This document shows positions 9,673 through 20,215 of a DNA stretch of 60,514 nucleotides, piece by piece. Origin of the DNA: Agmasoma carcini (nom. nud.) (Eukaryota > Microsporidia > Thelohaniidae); the NCBI GenBank assembly GCA_029232285.1, contig JAOXFI010000049.1, positions 1 to 60,514 of the forward strand, in the 5' to 3' direction. The position numbers and the translations under genes were made by a program. How positions within the stretch are numbered: the stretch's first letter is position 1; each line of letters starts with the position of its first letter. The notes beneath the pieces are model-generated. The model was given only the letters and a program-made list of their open reading frames with translations. It did not search any database and was not told the DNA's origin.

Positions 9673-12190
9673 GTTGTTTATTTATTTATTTGTTTATAAA
9701 GATGAAAAAAAATGTTTCAAATTAAAATATATGTTTGGTATTTTCTTAGAGAAAGGGTCAAATGTTGTAAAGATTACATTTTTATAATATTTTGTGTTAT
9801 TTTTAAGTGTTTGTGTTGTTTCTAATTGATGAATTCTATTGGACATTGAAAAACAGAAAAGTTCTAGAAATTTTTAAAGTATAAAAAAAAAGAAAAAAAA
9901 TGTTTTTGTCGGGATCTAAGCAGAACACCCTGACAGAAATTCTACATAGCATGGCTTTATTTAAATGGTAGACCTATGGTTTGTATTATAATTTCTATTA
10001 CCACGACTGTAACATTTGGTGTTTGGTTGTAATATTGACGGCTCTGGGATTTTATGAACATTGTTATGTGTAACATAGTTTGTGGAAGGTCCAAAGTGAG
10101 TAGTTAATTGGTAATTTTCGAGAATTATTGGTGGATGTTTGTTGGATTATTATTTAATTTAAGTCTTCAAGATTACAGATGGTAAGCAGATGATGAAGGA
10201 ATGATTGAAGATGAGTGATGGTTTAGTATAAAGACCTACTTTGTTTGATCATGGATATCAACTTGTGGGTCGGCCTTCACTAATTTATATCTTAGCATTC
10301 TTGCACAAGCAGTCACTGCTACTACACAACTTATGTGTAGGTCTTGAAGCTTTTGAATGGTAAATCCAGCCCTATCTATAATTTGAGTATGTTCCAATGT
10401 TTATCAAACCTTTCTATAAAAAGCTTCTGTTCGGTAAATAAGAAACGTATTATAATGAGTTAAAGCTTCTTAATTAATTTGGCAATTTAAACCTCCATTG
10501 CCTGTGATATTTGGTTTTAAGTATTTTTTTGATATTAAGTGCTTATTTTAGATCAAAATTTTGGAATCACGTATAATTTTATTTGTGTTAACAACTTGGC
10601 TAGTTTTAGCACGATGTTTAAGTATTCTTTACTCTGATCTTCTTAAATTGTATTTATGATGAACAATGCAGGTAAAATATTCTACTAGTTGTATTTTCTA
10701 TCTACCGATCTATATAGGCATAAAAGGCGGTGGATTATACCTCATGTTGTGTTTATAATTGCTGTTTATTTCTCGACAATGTATAAATTATTTGTATATA
10801 ATTTTTTTTATTTTAGAAAGTCAAAATAATATAAATGTTTTTGGTTATATTGGTACTGTAATTACTTGGCTTATATATTTTTAATGTTTATACAGAATTG
10901 GAAAAAAGTATTAAATATAAAAAGGCTTACTTTACATCATTTCAATACTTTAAAATGTAAATATAAGGTAAAAAGATAATACTATTAAATAAAAATGAAC
11001 TATAGGCTTGAAAAAACGTATGAAGTACTAAACCAATAATCACAAGGGTGGTGAATCTTGATGCTTCACACCGACCCATACATACGTTGCCGAATTGGTA
11101 AACATCTAATGATCATATTATGCTTTGATCAATAATCTCAAATATTTTTAAGAAACGAGTATTTTCAATTAGAAAACTTTGGATCAGAAACAAAATCTAG
11201 AATATAAAGATCATTAATGGGCATAGAAGAGTAATTGTATAATAAATATAAAGAAATAAACTTAATATGCTTTACGTTTATTTTTATACAATTTTTACTT
11301 GTCCCCATTACATATGCAAAACAATTCCATAGAGTCTATCAATATTAAAACTATTAAATAAAAATTTTTATAATAATAAACCAACAAAAAAAAAATTGAA
11401 ACAAATATAAAAAAATAAAAAGTGTTAAATTGTAAGACTAGTCGGAATAGATCTGAGCCAACCCAAAAAAAGGGGCAATAACTATCATCTGAGGGAAAAC
11501 CACTCATCAAAAGGCAGCAGAAATTCTGATTCGTCATCCCAGCCGTTGTTATGTCGGTGTTTCAGTGAAACTTAGGAAATAACTAAACAAACGATTCTGA
11601 ATAGTATCCCGACGGGGTTAAATAATTTCAAGTTTTTATAGATTTATTTTTTCTAGAAGCTTTTTTTAATGCAAATTATTAAATAAACCAATTAAATTGC
11701 AATGGAAGAATAAAGAAGTGGTTAAAAGATATAATAATAACATTAATCATGTTTTACTGTACATACTATGCAATTTATCTGCTTTATACAGTTAATATCT
11801 ACTCTAATACTAGTATATGGAAGAATTACATTGGGAGGCTATAGAATATGGATAATGTTAAAAAAAGCCTATAATTGGAACTACAAAACATTATTAGTAC
11901 AATATCTATCAAATAATACTTATAACATTGCTAAATTACTATTTATAAAATTTATATTATAATTCATAAATATCTTAAAAAAATTGGAAATTTAATCTAA
12001 ATGATTTATTTATGTTCATTATGCTCTCTTTACTCATTAATACCATCATATTCTCATCAACTACATATATTTCTCTATATATAACAAGAGTATGAAATTT
12101 ATAGATATTCTGGACTTTAAGTGAATATTTAAACAATTGTTTTATAAAAGATTGTAAAATCTGTTTAAATTTTTGTAATTTTTTTAAAAA
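9673..12190. other. Gene-free spacer
   Basis: About 2.5 kb between divergently oriented septin and SPT5 genes. Short open frames (for example 11295-11537 and 11768-11962) have no homology I recognise, no start signal and shadow-like composition. I see no inverted repeats, tRNA or transposase motif. A poly-A/purine run at 9885-9902 is unremarkable. Confidence 0.5.
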
Positions 12191-12197
12191 AATTACC
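12191..12197 (+). promoter_or_regulatory. AATTACC start signal of SPT5
   Basis: AATTACC following a poly-A run lies six bases before the ATG at 12203, matching the AAATTT/CC signal seen before other genes here. Confidence 0.45.
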
Positions 12198-12202
12198 ATC
12201 TT

Positions 12203-14236
12203 ATGACAAGAAGAAGAACAAGCAGATTTATTGATGAGTTTGCTGACGAAGATACAGATTCAAGTATTTATTCAGATCAAGAATCTGAAGATCTAGACGC
12301 TTTACCTATAATTCAAACATCTGCTGCAAGAACTGTTAAGTCTATGGACGAGTATACAAAAGAGTTGGAACAAAAATATGAAGCTGAAAATCTCGAAGAA
12401 GACTCGGATTTTGAATCTAAAACACTCGAAACCATAAATCAGCTAAATCTATTACCAAAACCCAGTTCGCCTCTCCTATTTCTGATCAGATGCTCCTTAG
12501 GAAAGGAAAACCAAATTATGATGAGAGTTCATTCTAACTCAGATTGTAAAGGAATCACATCTCTTTTTCAAAAAGATGGTTTAAAAGGTTATTTTTATAT
12601 CGAAGCCTTTTCTAAACAAGCCGTACAGGAAGCACTGGCTAAAGTGAGAAACGTTAATCGAAGCAAACTAACAATCGTTCCTAAAAATGAAATGGTGGAT
12701 GCTATTTCATATAAGAAAGATTTTATCACAAATGAGTTCGCAAGAATAAAAAATGGAAAATATCAGGGCGACTTAGTTCAAATCTTAGAGGAAGACCAAG
12801 ATGTTGTCACAATAAAGGTTGTACCAAGAATCAACAATGTAAAAAAACTATTTGATCCTGAAGAATTTAGGACACAAATCTATAGAAAAGAGGGTGGTTA
12901 TATTTATAGTAGGGATTTTTATAAGGATGGATATCTTCAGAAGGTTATGTTGAAATCTAATCTAGATTTTGATGTTAGTCCCACTTTTTCAGAACTTGAA
13001 AATTTAAATATTAAGTCACTTTTTGATTCATCTGACAAGGTAAGAGTTAAACGTGGTGAATTGATCAATACTATTGGTAAAATAGAGTCTATAAGTGGTA
13101 GAAATGTGGTTGTTGACAAAAATGGAGAGAAAGTAACAATAAACATTGATGATCTTGAACGATATTATGAACCAGGCGATGAAGTATCATTTAAAGGAAG
13201 AAATGCTGTCGTTCTTAATCAAGATGGCTTTAAAATAACACTAGGTCTTAATAATTTTAGAGAGGAAGCCGTCGTGAGTATAACTGATTTAAAGGCCCCT
13301 GAGATTGTGGGCCAGCCTATTCAAGAAACACCACAATTACCTAAAACAAGGTATCGTAGAGATAATCGCATATTTAAAAATGCTATGATTACGAAAGGCT
13401 CTTACAAGGGTTACAATGGTGTTATTAAGGAAATCAACAGAGAAAAGGTAAGATTGCAGCTATCAAGTAATTTGAAAATAATTACTTTGCCTTTGACCTC
13501 TTTGCAAATTGACGGTGCCATCAGTACAATTTATTCTCAGTCTGAGCTAAGTGCGATTGCCAGAAACGAACTAACTCAAAGTCAAATATCTTCAGACAAG
13601 CAGCCAATGACACCAGGCATTGTTGGATTAGGCGCACAAACACCTGGTTACAATACGTTAGGCGCACAAACACCTGGCTTCAATACGTTCGGAGCACAAA
13701 CACCAGGTTACAATACGTTCGGAGCACAAACACCAGGTTATAATACATTAGGCGCACAAACACCAGGTGCTTATACAGCTGCAACCCCAGGTCATAACGT
13801 AACCCAAACACCTGGTGCTTACAATCCTGCTACACCAGGTCCTAATACAACTCAAACACCTGGTATTTACACGCCTACCTGTTATTATACATATGATAAT
13901 GTTCAAAATAATAAGAGCAGCTGTGCTAACGATTTAACATCTAATTGGTTTAAATCTGATTCCAAGTATGAAGGTGCGTTGGTTAGGATGGGTGAAGAAA
14001 CGTTAACTGTATCAGACATACAATCAGGCCAAATCATTACCAATAAAGGTATTTATAACAGATCTGATGTTGTATATGTTGCACCTGATAAGTATGACTG
14101 TGCTGTTGTTATGGATGGAGAAAACAAAGGTTTGAATGGTGTTATGATTGAAATTGGTGATGATAAATGTAAGCTTAAGATGAATGATGGTGTGGTCAAA
14201 GAAATAAGTCTTCAGTACCTTGCAAGAAAGACTTAA
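12203..14236 (+). CDS. SPT5: Transcription elongation factor SPT5
   Basis: A 677-residue subunit of the SPT4-SPT5 (DSIF) complex, which clamps RNA polymerase II on DNA in the nucleus. Residues 1-80 are acidic (FADEDTDSSIYSDQESEDLD). The NGN domain spans about 90-172 (FLIRCSLGKENQIMMRV ... YFYIEAFSK). KOW modules follow: FARIKNGKYQGDLVQILE at about 180, INTIGKIESISGRNVVV at about 290, and MITKGSYKGYNGVIKEIN near 395. A C-terminal repeat region at about 467-557 consists of TPG-centred units (GAQTPGYNTF, repeated about five times, then TPGAYT-type units), the likely CDK9/BUR1 phosphorylation target. A last KOW (VVMDGENKGLNGVMIEIG) closes the protein. It is shorter than yeast or human Spt5 (about 1,060-1,090) but has all parts. 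It converges on the Derlin gene 44 bp downstream. Confidence 0.96.
   Translation: MTRRRTSRFIDEFADEDTDSSIYSDQESEDLDALPIIQTSAARTVKSMDEYTKELEQKYEAENLEEDSDFESKTLETINQLNLLPKPSSPLLFLIRCSLGKENQIMMRVHSNSDCKGITSLFQKDGLKGYFYIEAFSKQAVQEALAKVRNVNRSKLTIVPKNEMVDAISYKKDFITNEFARIKNGKYQGDLVQILEEDQDVVTIKVVPRINNVKKLFDPEEFRTQIYRKEGGYIYSRDFYKDGYLQKVMLKSNLDFDVSPTFSELENLNIKSLFDSSDKVRVKRGELINTIGKIESISGRNVVVDKNGEKVTINIDDLERYYEPGDEVSFKGRNAVVLNQDGFKITLGLNNFREEAVVSITDLKAPEIVGQPIQETPQLPKTRYRRDNRIFKNAMITKGSYKGYNGVIKEINREKVRLQLSSNLKIITLPLTSLQIDGAISTIYSQSELSAIARNELTQSQISSDKQPMTPGIVGLGAQTPGYNTLGAQTPGFNTFGAQTPGYNTFGAQTPGYNTLGAQTPGAYTAATPGHNVTQTPGAYNPATPGPNTTQTPGIYTPTCYYTYDNVQNNKSSCANDLTSNWFKSDSKYEGALVRMGEETLTVSDIQSGQIITNKGIYNRSDVVYVAPDKYDCAVVMDGENKGLNGVMIEIGDDKCKLKMNDGVVKEISLQYLARKT
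13605..13875 (+). repeat. SPT5 C-terminal repeat array at DNA level
   Basis: The repeats GGCGCACAAACACCTGGTTA and near-identical variants recur at 39-bp spacing about five times, then give way to shorter TPG units. The similarity of the DNA copies suggests recent expansion or homogenisation inside the coding region. Confidence 0.85.
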
Positions 14237-14280
14237 ATTAAAATTAAAAGGAAATTTGACAATAAATTTATAAATCAATT

Positions 14281-15894
14281 TTAACGACTTTTATTTTCTT
14301 CATCAATTGAGGTGTTTGAATTTTCATCATTTAAAGAAGGAATGCTGGAAGGCAAAGTTTCAAAGTTATTCCCTTGTTCGGAATTAACACTTTCCTCTTC
14401 AAAACCATCATCAATAATTTCATTTACAACGGCATCCGTCGGTTTGCTGCTAATGTTACTATCTTCCTCGTCCAGTGACTTAAATTTATTTTCTTTAAAA
14501 TCTTTATCATCGTCAGTCGACTCAACCTCTTCACTTGCAAATCCATCTTCAATGTCAGCTGAAGCATCCATTTTTACATATTCAGATTGATCTACAGATA
14601 AATCATCAATAATTTCTTCTCGATTATCATTTTCTTGATTATTTTCTACAGAAACATCGTTATCTGGAGTTACAACTTCAATCGAATGAAGTGACTCAAT
14701 GCTTTCTTCATCAAATTTCATATCACCTTCGTCATTATCAATGCTGATTACATCATTAACATCCTTTTCGCAAATAATCATCTCATCATCACATTCGCTT
14801 ATAGCTTCAATATCTCCTTCGTTAAAATTAGTCTCTTTCTCATCAACAACATCACTTTGATTAAAATTTTCAGAACTTCTTTCACCAAAATTAACATTTT
14901 CATCAAGATTTATATCTTCTTCATCACCAAAATCAAGATCAATATCTTCTTTATCATCTTCATCAAGATAAACCTTATTTATAATCTTAAAACTCTCTTC
15001 GATATGTTCCTCATCACTTTCACTAATGATTTCAATTTCTTCATCATCAAATTCAACGTCTTTATCAGATAAATTGCTGATATCACCAACAATATCTTTA
15101 TCTAAATTAGTATTATGAATATTAATATCATCGTTCTCCTTATCATCAATAACTTCATTAAAAAAGTTATTTTCTCCGAGTGTATTTGTTTCATCCCTAA
15201 CATCACTGTTAGATGAAGAAGACGAATCAACTGTTACTGGTTCTCTTTTATTTTCAGTGCAGCACCTTCCTTCCTCACCAAATAACCTATGTAAAAAGCA
15301 AGGTGTCCTTAAAATGTTAGAACCTAAACGTGGATAAACATCCCTTAAATAGTAAACAATGTGACCTACCAAAATACCCATGATTTCTTCCATAGAGACT
15401 CTGCTTTCAAATATGATAGTGAAAAGTGGAACTAGGAAGGGTAAGTAAAAGGCCGGAAAGTTCACAAAGCCTAATATTTGAACTATGGCATGTGGGTTTT
15501 TTCTCGTCCAGATATAAGTTATAGTACAAGAAAAGCTTGGACCTAGCATAGGAATGTAGTAGATACTGCTGAAGAACAACAAAATGATCCAAATGACTGA
15601 GATGAGGTAAATGTAATCAGAAACTCTAGACATGCCCTCCTCCAACATTCTCGAGTACCTATAGAAGAATAGCATATGCATAGCACCTTCTATCCCAGGC
15701 TTACCCAGATAAAGGAATGAAGTAAAGATTCTGTGTAAATGTAACCTTTTTAGGTAATAATAAGAATAGGTGAGTTGACTGCTGTCCAAAGCCTCTATGT
15801 AGACTAAGAAAGATAGTGAGATCATTCCTAATAACAATATTCTTGTTATTGGAGGCATAGTCTTAAGGAAGTTAAGAACAATCGAGTCTGTCAT
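14281..15894 (-). CDS. DER1: Derlin (DER1-like ER protein) with giant acidic tail
   Basis: Residues 1 to about 215 form a Derlin, a rhomboid-like pseudoprotease of the ER membrane that helps retrotranslocate misfolded proteins for degradation. Marks are PPITRILLLG at 14-23 with the hydrophobic segments after it, HRIFTSFLYLG at about 53-63, MHMLFFYRYSRMLEEG at about 72-87, and GHIVYYLRDVYPRLG at about 177-191, the family's GHxYYFLxDVYP signature. Derlins are normally 200-300 residues. Here about 320 extra residues follow that are overwhelmingly Asp/Glu with Ser/Asn, for example DDEEIEIISESDEEH, and contain no recognisable domain. The tail should be cytosolic, where Derlins recruit CDC48/p97, so an interaction or chaperone-like role is possible (inference). 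GGGTAAAATTTTT follows the start codon complement, giving the expected ACCC signal. Confidence 0.9.
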   Translation of the reverse strand: MTDSIVLNFLKTMPPITRILLLGMISLSFLVYIEALDSSQLTYSYYYLKRLHLHRIFTSFLYLGKPGIEGAMHMLFFYRYSRMLEEGMSRVSDYIYLISVIWIILLFFSSIYYIPMLGPSFSCTITYIWTRKNPHAIVQILGFVNFPAFYLPFLVPLFTIIFESRVSMEEIMGILVGHIVYYLRDVYPRLGSNILRTPCFLHRLFGEEGRCCTENKREPVTVDSSSSSNSDVRDETNTLGENNFFNEVIDDKENDDINIHNTNLDKDIVGDISNLSDKDVEFDDEEIEIISESDEEHIEESFKIINKVYLDEDDKEDIDLDFGDEEDINLDENVNFGERSSENFNQSDVVDEKETNFNEGDIEAISECDDEMIICEKDVNDVISIDNDEGDMKFDEESIESLHSIEVVTPDNDVSVENNQENDNREEIIDDLSVDQSEYVKMDASADIEDGFASEEVESTDDDKDFKENKFKSLDEEDSNISSKPTDAVVNEIIDDGFEEESVNSEQGNNFETLPSSIPSLNDENSNTSIDEENKSR

Positions 15895-15895
15895 T

Positions 15896-15908
15896 GGGTA
15901 AAATTTTT
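15896..15908 (-). promoter_or_regulatory. AAAAATTTTACCC start signal of DER1
   Basis: On the minus strand AAAAATTTTACCC lies one base before the ATG at 15894; a full AAATTT plus CCC microsporidian signal. Confidence 0.65.
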
Positions 15909-16380
15909 ATATTAAAATGAAAGGATTGTTGCAAACAATAGAAAAATAAAATATCAAAGGAAAAGTCAAAGTATTAAATATTGGGATGTCAAATGTTAAT
16001 ATATTATATATTTATGGTATTTTAATTAGTTTCTATACATTCAACTGAAGGTTATACAAATATAATAAAATATGTCAACTCATCAGGATTGAACCCCAAT
16101 AACATAAATATACTATTTTTTAATATGATAAACTTTATAAAATATTAAACTAACTAATATTAGACTATTAACGGGTCATTTTAACAATTTTTAACAGAGG
16201 CTTGTTCAGATGAACCCCGTTAATACATCAGAACCGTAAGTCTAATATATCACAGTTAGAGAACAATTTCTAAAAGAAGCTTGTCTTATAGAGATTAGAT
16301 TATTCAAATGATCACCATTAACAAGCTATATAGTAATAAGCTTAATATCACAATTAAATAATATTAAAAAACTATTTTAT
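15909..16380. other. Spacer with degenerate duplication
   Basis: No gene. Between about 16178 and 16365 two related blocks follow one another; both contain AACAATTT, a GCTTGT core and a TAATATATCACA/TTAATATCACA end. GGTTCAATCC at about 16085-16097 (minus strand) resembles a tRNA T-arm, but no cloverleaf can be built around it. Confidence 0.45.
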
Positions 16381-19300
16381 TTAGTTAAATATTTCTCTTA
16401 TCTCTTCACAACTCATTTCCTTTTTGCTCTTAACAATTTCAATTATTGATTTCGTCTGATTAGATTTTGGATTAAAATCCTTCCTATCAATAATGGCCTT
16501 CAAATGCAACAATATAACCTTTACTAACTTAAAATCTGACTTATCTAGCTTTAACTCACCATAAAACTCATCAATCACATCAAAAATATGAACCAATTCG
16601 TCTTCTTTAAAATCGTTCTTAGAGTTTCGCCAAATCAACTTAAGAATTATTTTAGAATCATAATTTTTAATAATAAAAGAATAATAAACCTTTAAAATCA
16701 CATAAGACTTACAATAAAAACAATTATTGATAAGAATATCAGGTACTAAAGGATTATAATCGATAATATCAATTAATTTATGAGTTAAATCAAATAAAAC
16801 ATTAAAATCAAGATTTTCACTAAATTTCTCTTTAGAAGTAAAAAATTCTAAGTTTTGTAAAATAAACTCTAAATGTTCATGATGGATAGTAAAAGCATCT
16901 AAACAATTAGAAATTATGTTATTTGCATGGATAAAGGCATCTTCAATCATAAAATTAATCTTTCTTAAAGCTATAGAGAATATTTCAGGATCTTTGCTTT
17001 TTATATTTTCAATAATTTCTAAAATTTTATCAAACGATCTCTTTTTCTTAACAGGGGTATCTTGTATAGAAATATTACATAAAGACTTGTTAATATCAAA
17101 ATCATCATCTTTTACCTCAACATTGATGCTATCATGTAATGAAGGTGCATCAATGTCATTTAGATCACAGATTTCAATACCTTTTGTATCATAAGTGGTA
17201 TTTTGAAGGCCATCATAGCCATTTATAATATCTTCACCATAATCATTAACTTTACATGTATTGCTATACTCTATATCAATTTCTTTAGTAACATATTCAT
17301 TATCACCACCTTGAACACTTACAACTTCTACCTTATCACTCTTACAACTATCAAATGGATCTACACAGGCCTCTACTTTAATTTCATCATTATTTAAAGA
17401 ATCTATAAAAGATATAAAAGAAACATGATTGACTATTTCCTTTTCAACAATACATATATCAACATCATCTGATCTATACCTGTTAACCAACATATGTGTA
17501 TATTTTATGACTTTATCACTTAAAATACCCCTCGTGACTAAACTATAGCACTCTGTGTATATTTTAGATACGGGATAGACTCTGTCTAGCATTTCAATTT
17601 CTGTATAAAAATCATTTTCAAGGAAATAAATTATGACATCAGTCACAGAATCTAAAATAATTCTATTAGAAATGAATAAAAGTATTAAATTATTGAAGTA
17701 AGTTGATGGTTGGCTTTGCTCTATAGCTTTTTTTATAAAATGGTTTGGTTTTTTCAAAGCTTCTTTAAAATTATATAAATCAGTAGATGAACGATCTGGG
17801 TTATGATTATATGGTATTTTATGTTCAACTGTGGCAACATTGCTTACATTAGATAAGATTAGGTCTTCAGCTGGCTTGTCTTCAATTATATTTGTTGATT
17901 TATCTAATAAATCTTCGGTTACATCAATTTTATCACTAATATTTGTATAAAATGATTGAAACTCGTTAAGAATCTTCTTATCTACACCAATAACACTCAT
18001 TTTAAACAATTCTTCTATTCTCTCGTCCTTAATTTTACTATTTTCAATAATTTCTTGTAAAATCTTTAAAAAAGACTGAAATTTCTTGCCTTTTTGATTT
18101 TTAATATTGAAACAAATGAGTTCAATTGAATAAGAAGGATCAATAAAAAATGAATCTTTTGATATTTTAGATTCTGTGATTTTATGTATTAAATAGTTAG
18201 TTACCAATACATAATCATTTATATAACTTATTAGTTGGTTTATAATATGAAAGTTGCCCTCTTTTGTTGTAATTAAATATTCTAGAATTGTGAATTTATC
18301 TTCATTTTTTAAATTTGATTTTTTTATGAAATCCAATCTTTTGTTCCATTCCTTTAAACTAAGAAAATCATATTTATCATTTAAATAATCAATAGTTGCT
18401 TGTTTTTTGTAGCTTGCAAGGTCAAATGTTCTATAATCAACACTGAATTGCTTATGATTAGAACTTATACTGTTTCTACGTGTGGTATTTGTTGTTACAT
18501 TTGATGTACTACGTTTAGGGGTGGTATTAGGGTTACGAACAGGAGTATTTTTGGAGCTACGATTAAAGGTAGTCTTTGTATTATTACTAGTATTATTTTT
18601 AGTATTATCGTTGGTATTACGAATAGGGGTAGTATTACTTGATATAGTATTTGATATTGTATTATCATTGGTTCTAACAATATTTACATCTTTATTACAT
18701 TGCTTATCATCAGTTCTTAAAATATTTTGTATTTTTTTGCTTATACAATTATCAGTTACTTTCCCATCTAATAACTTAGCACATTCAAACCTAACACTCT
18801 TGTTGGAATCATTCAATAAATTTTGTAAATCACAAACTTCAAAAGACTTAAGATTTCTTAAAATGCCTAATTTAACTTCTGGATTTTTATTTGATAAGTT
18901 AGAAATGAAATAATTATCATTATATTCATATTTAGACAATAAATCATCAATAGAATTGTTAAATCTTTTATCTTTGAACCTTTTTACTAAGTTTTCAATA
19001 AAAAAATCAATATTTGTTTTTTTATAATTTTTCTTAAGAATCTCCAAGGCAATGATAACTATTTGATTGTTGGGATCTAAAAGCTTAATATTTATCATAT
19101 CATCAATACAAATATTATTTTCATACATAAAATAAATAGAAGCTCTTCTTTCTTTATAATTTTTAGAATTTATAAAATTTGTAAAATTATTTTCGTTAAG
19201 AGAATCAAAAAATATTTTATCTTCACCTAATAAACTAATATTGAATGATGGATTAATACTTTGATTAGGAATATCACTACTGGTATTGCTTATATGATTT

Positions 19301-19917
19301 ACGTTACTATCCATTGTATTTATATTAACTAAAGCACTTCTACTATCATCAATATCAGCTATTTTAGATTCTATATTAACTACAGCGCTTCTACTATCAT
19401 CAATATCAGCTATTTTAGATTTTATATCCTTCATAATTAAAGGTTTTACATCTTTTAGATGATTAAATATGACATCACCAACCTTTTTGTATATCACTAA
19501 TATTAAATTAATACCTATTTTCTTAACTACAGGATCAGTACTACACATTATAACATTTAATTCAGTTATAACATCAATATTTTCAGTTGAAATATAAATT
19601 TCTATGATATTTTGTATGTTTTTGTACTTTTTAATTTTCATAAAATCAATTAAGTAAGATTGAAATTCAACATCATTATTAAATAGTGAAATAAAGAAAT
19701 CTTTAAGTATGTTCTTCTTGTGTAATAAAAAATTTTTAGTAATATTCTCAAAATTGGAATATTTAAGTAAATCACTTGGTACGTTAGGAAGACTTGGTAA
19801 AAGGACTGGTAAGCATGTTTCTTTGTCTAATTGCTTTATATTATCAATGTCTATCCTTTCAAACTCAATTAGTCTTTCTTTAAAGTCTTTTTTGGTCTCT
19901 CCTTGCTCTTCATTCAT
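16381..19917 (-). CDS. TOG/HEAT-repeat protein, probable XMAP215/Stu2 family
   Basis: A 1,178-residue all-helical protein, the largest gene here. Residues about 115-175 (VVKKIGINLILVIYKKVGD followed by KPLIMKDIKSKI) resemble the end of a TOG domain in XMAP215/Stu2 microtubule polymerases, where a helix of the type IRxxAIxLLGxLYxYxG precedes a KPALLxxI helix. Other HEAT-like helices include ERRASIYFMYEN, NPEVKLGILRNLKSF and SVRFECAKLLDG. A direct 17-residue duplication (SKIADIDDSRSA, twice) occurs at about 170-203. An Asn/Thr/Ser/Arg-rich basic linker at about 410-490 could bind microtubules or be disordered. Acidic unstructured stretches lie at about 690-730 and 840-950. A CLASP, importin-like or other HEAT protein cannot be excluded; the gene itself is secure. 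Confidence 0.6.
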   Translation of the reverse strand: MNEEQGETKKDFKERLIEFERIDIDNIKQLDKETCLPVLLPSLPNVPSDLLKYSNFENITKNFLLHKKNILKDFFISLFNNDVEFQSYLIDFMKIKKYKNIQNIIEIYISTENIDVITELNVIMCSTDPVVKKIGINLILVIYKKVGDVIFNHLKDVKPLIMKDIKSKIADIDDSRSAVVNIESKIADIDDSRSALVNINTMDSNVNHISNTSSDIPNQSINPSFNISLLGEDKIFFDSLNENNFTNFINSKNYKERRASIYFMYENNICIDDMINIKLLDPNNQIVIIALEILKKNYKKTNIDFFIENLVKRFKDKRFNNSIDDLLSKYEYNDNYFISNLSNKNPEVKLGILRNLKSFEVCDLQNLLNDSNKSVRFECAKLLDGKVTDNCISKKIQNILRTDDKQCNKDVNIVRTNDNTISNTISSNTTPIRNTNDNTKNNTSNNTKTTFNRSSKNTPVRNPNTTPKRSTSNVTTNTTRRNSISSNHKQFSVDYRTFDLASYKKQATIDYLNDKYDFLSLKEWNKRLDFIKKSNLKNEDKFTILEYLITTKEGNFHIINQLISYINDYVLVTNYLIHKITESKISKDSFFIDPSYSIELICFNIKNQKGKKFQSFLKILQEIIENSKIKDERIEELFKMSVIGVDKKILNEFQSFYTNISDKIDVTEDLLDKSTNIIEDKPAEDLILSNVSNVATVEHKIPYNHNPDRSSTDLYNFKEALKKPNHFIKKAIEQSQPSTYFNNLILLFISNRIILDSVTDVIIYFLENDFYTEIEMLDRVYPVSKIYTECYSLVTRGILSDKVIKYTHMLVNRYRSDDVDICIVEKEIVNHVSFISFIDSLNNDEIKVEACVDPFDSCKSDKVEVVSVQGGDNEYVTKEIDIEYSNTCKVNDYGEDIINGYDGLQNTTYDTKGIEICDLNDIDAPSLHDSINVEVKDDDFDINKSLCNISIQDTPVKKKRSFDKILEIIENIKSKDPEIFSIALRKINFMIEDAFIHANNIISNCLDAFTIHHEHLEFILQNLEFFTSKEKFSENLDFNVLFDLTHKLIDIIDYNPLVPDILINNCFYCKSYVILKVYYSFIIKNYDSKIILKLIWRNSKNDFKEDELVHIFDVIDEFYGELKLDKSDFKLVKVILLHLKAIIDRKDFNPKSNQTKSIIEIVKSKKEMSCEEIREIFN

Positions 19918-19923
19918 GTTTGT

Positions 19924-19936
19924 AGGAAAAATTTTT
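19924..19936 (-). promoter_or_regulatory. AAAAATTTTTCCT start signal of the TOG protein gene
   Basis: AAAAATTTTTCCT on the minus strand lies six bases before the ATG at 19917, an AAATTT-type signal with a weak CC part. Confidence 0.5.
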
Positions 19937-19974
19937 CTTATTTGTTAAAATCTTCTTTGGAACTCCTGAGAAAT

Positions 19975-20070
19975 ATTAATTTTGATAAATGATGTGATAA
20001 TAGGATATGAGATATTTTTGATAAATGATGTGATAATAGGATATGAGATATTTTTGATAATAAGATATGA

Positions 20071-20136
<66 letters not shown>

Positions 20137-20215
20137 ATGAGATATGAGATATGAGATATGAGATATGAGATATGAGATATGAGATATGAGATATGAGATA
20201 CGAGACACGAGATTT
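19975..20215. repeat. Heptanucleotide satellite upstream of the TOG protein gene
   Basis: Two 36-bp units (TTTTGATAAATGATGTGATA and following) at 19979-20050 lead into about twenty tandem copies of GAGATAC and then GAGATAT from about 20062 to 20207. The array lies 60-290 bp upstream of the TOG gene. It is open in one minus frame with a seven-residue periodicity, which is a consequence of the 7-bp unit and not evidence of a gene. Confidence 0.95.

Noticed and set aside
11295..11537. 80-codon minus-strand frame (MTNQNFCCLLMSGFPSDD)
   Set aside because: No start signal, no homology, and its second half is only Phe/Tyr/Ile/Leu from AT-rich sequence.
14312..14590. Ser/Leu-rich plus-strand frame
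   Set aside because: Antisense shadow of the acidic Derlin tail; GAA/GAT codons read as TTC/ATC.
16085..16097. GGTTCAATCC on the minus strand, like a tRNA T-arm
   Set aside because: No acceptor, D or anticodon arms can be formed at the right distance.
18482..18913. 143-codon plus-strand frame rich in Val/Leu
   Set aside because: Antisense shadow of the Asn/Thr-rich linker of the TOG protein gene.
19945..20208. Open minus-strand frame with seven-residue periodicity (ISYLISH type)
   Set aside because: It is the translation of the 7-bp satellite GAGATAY, which is open in several frames by composition; no independent coding evidence.
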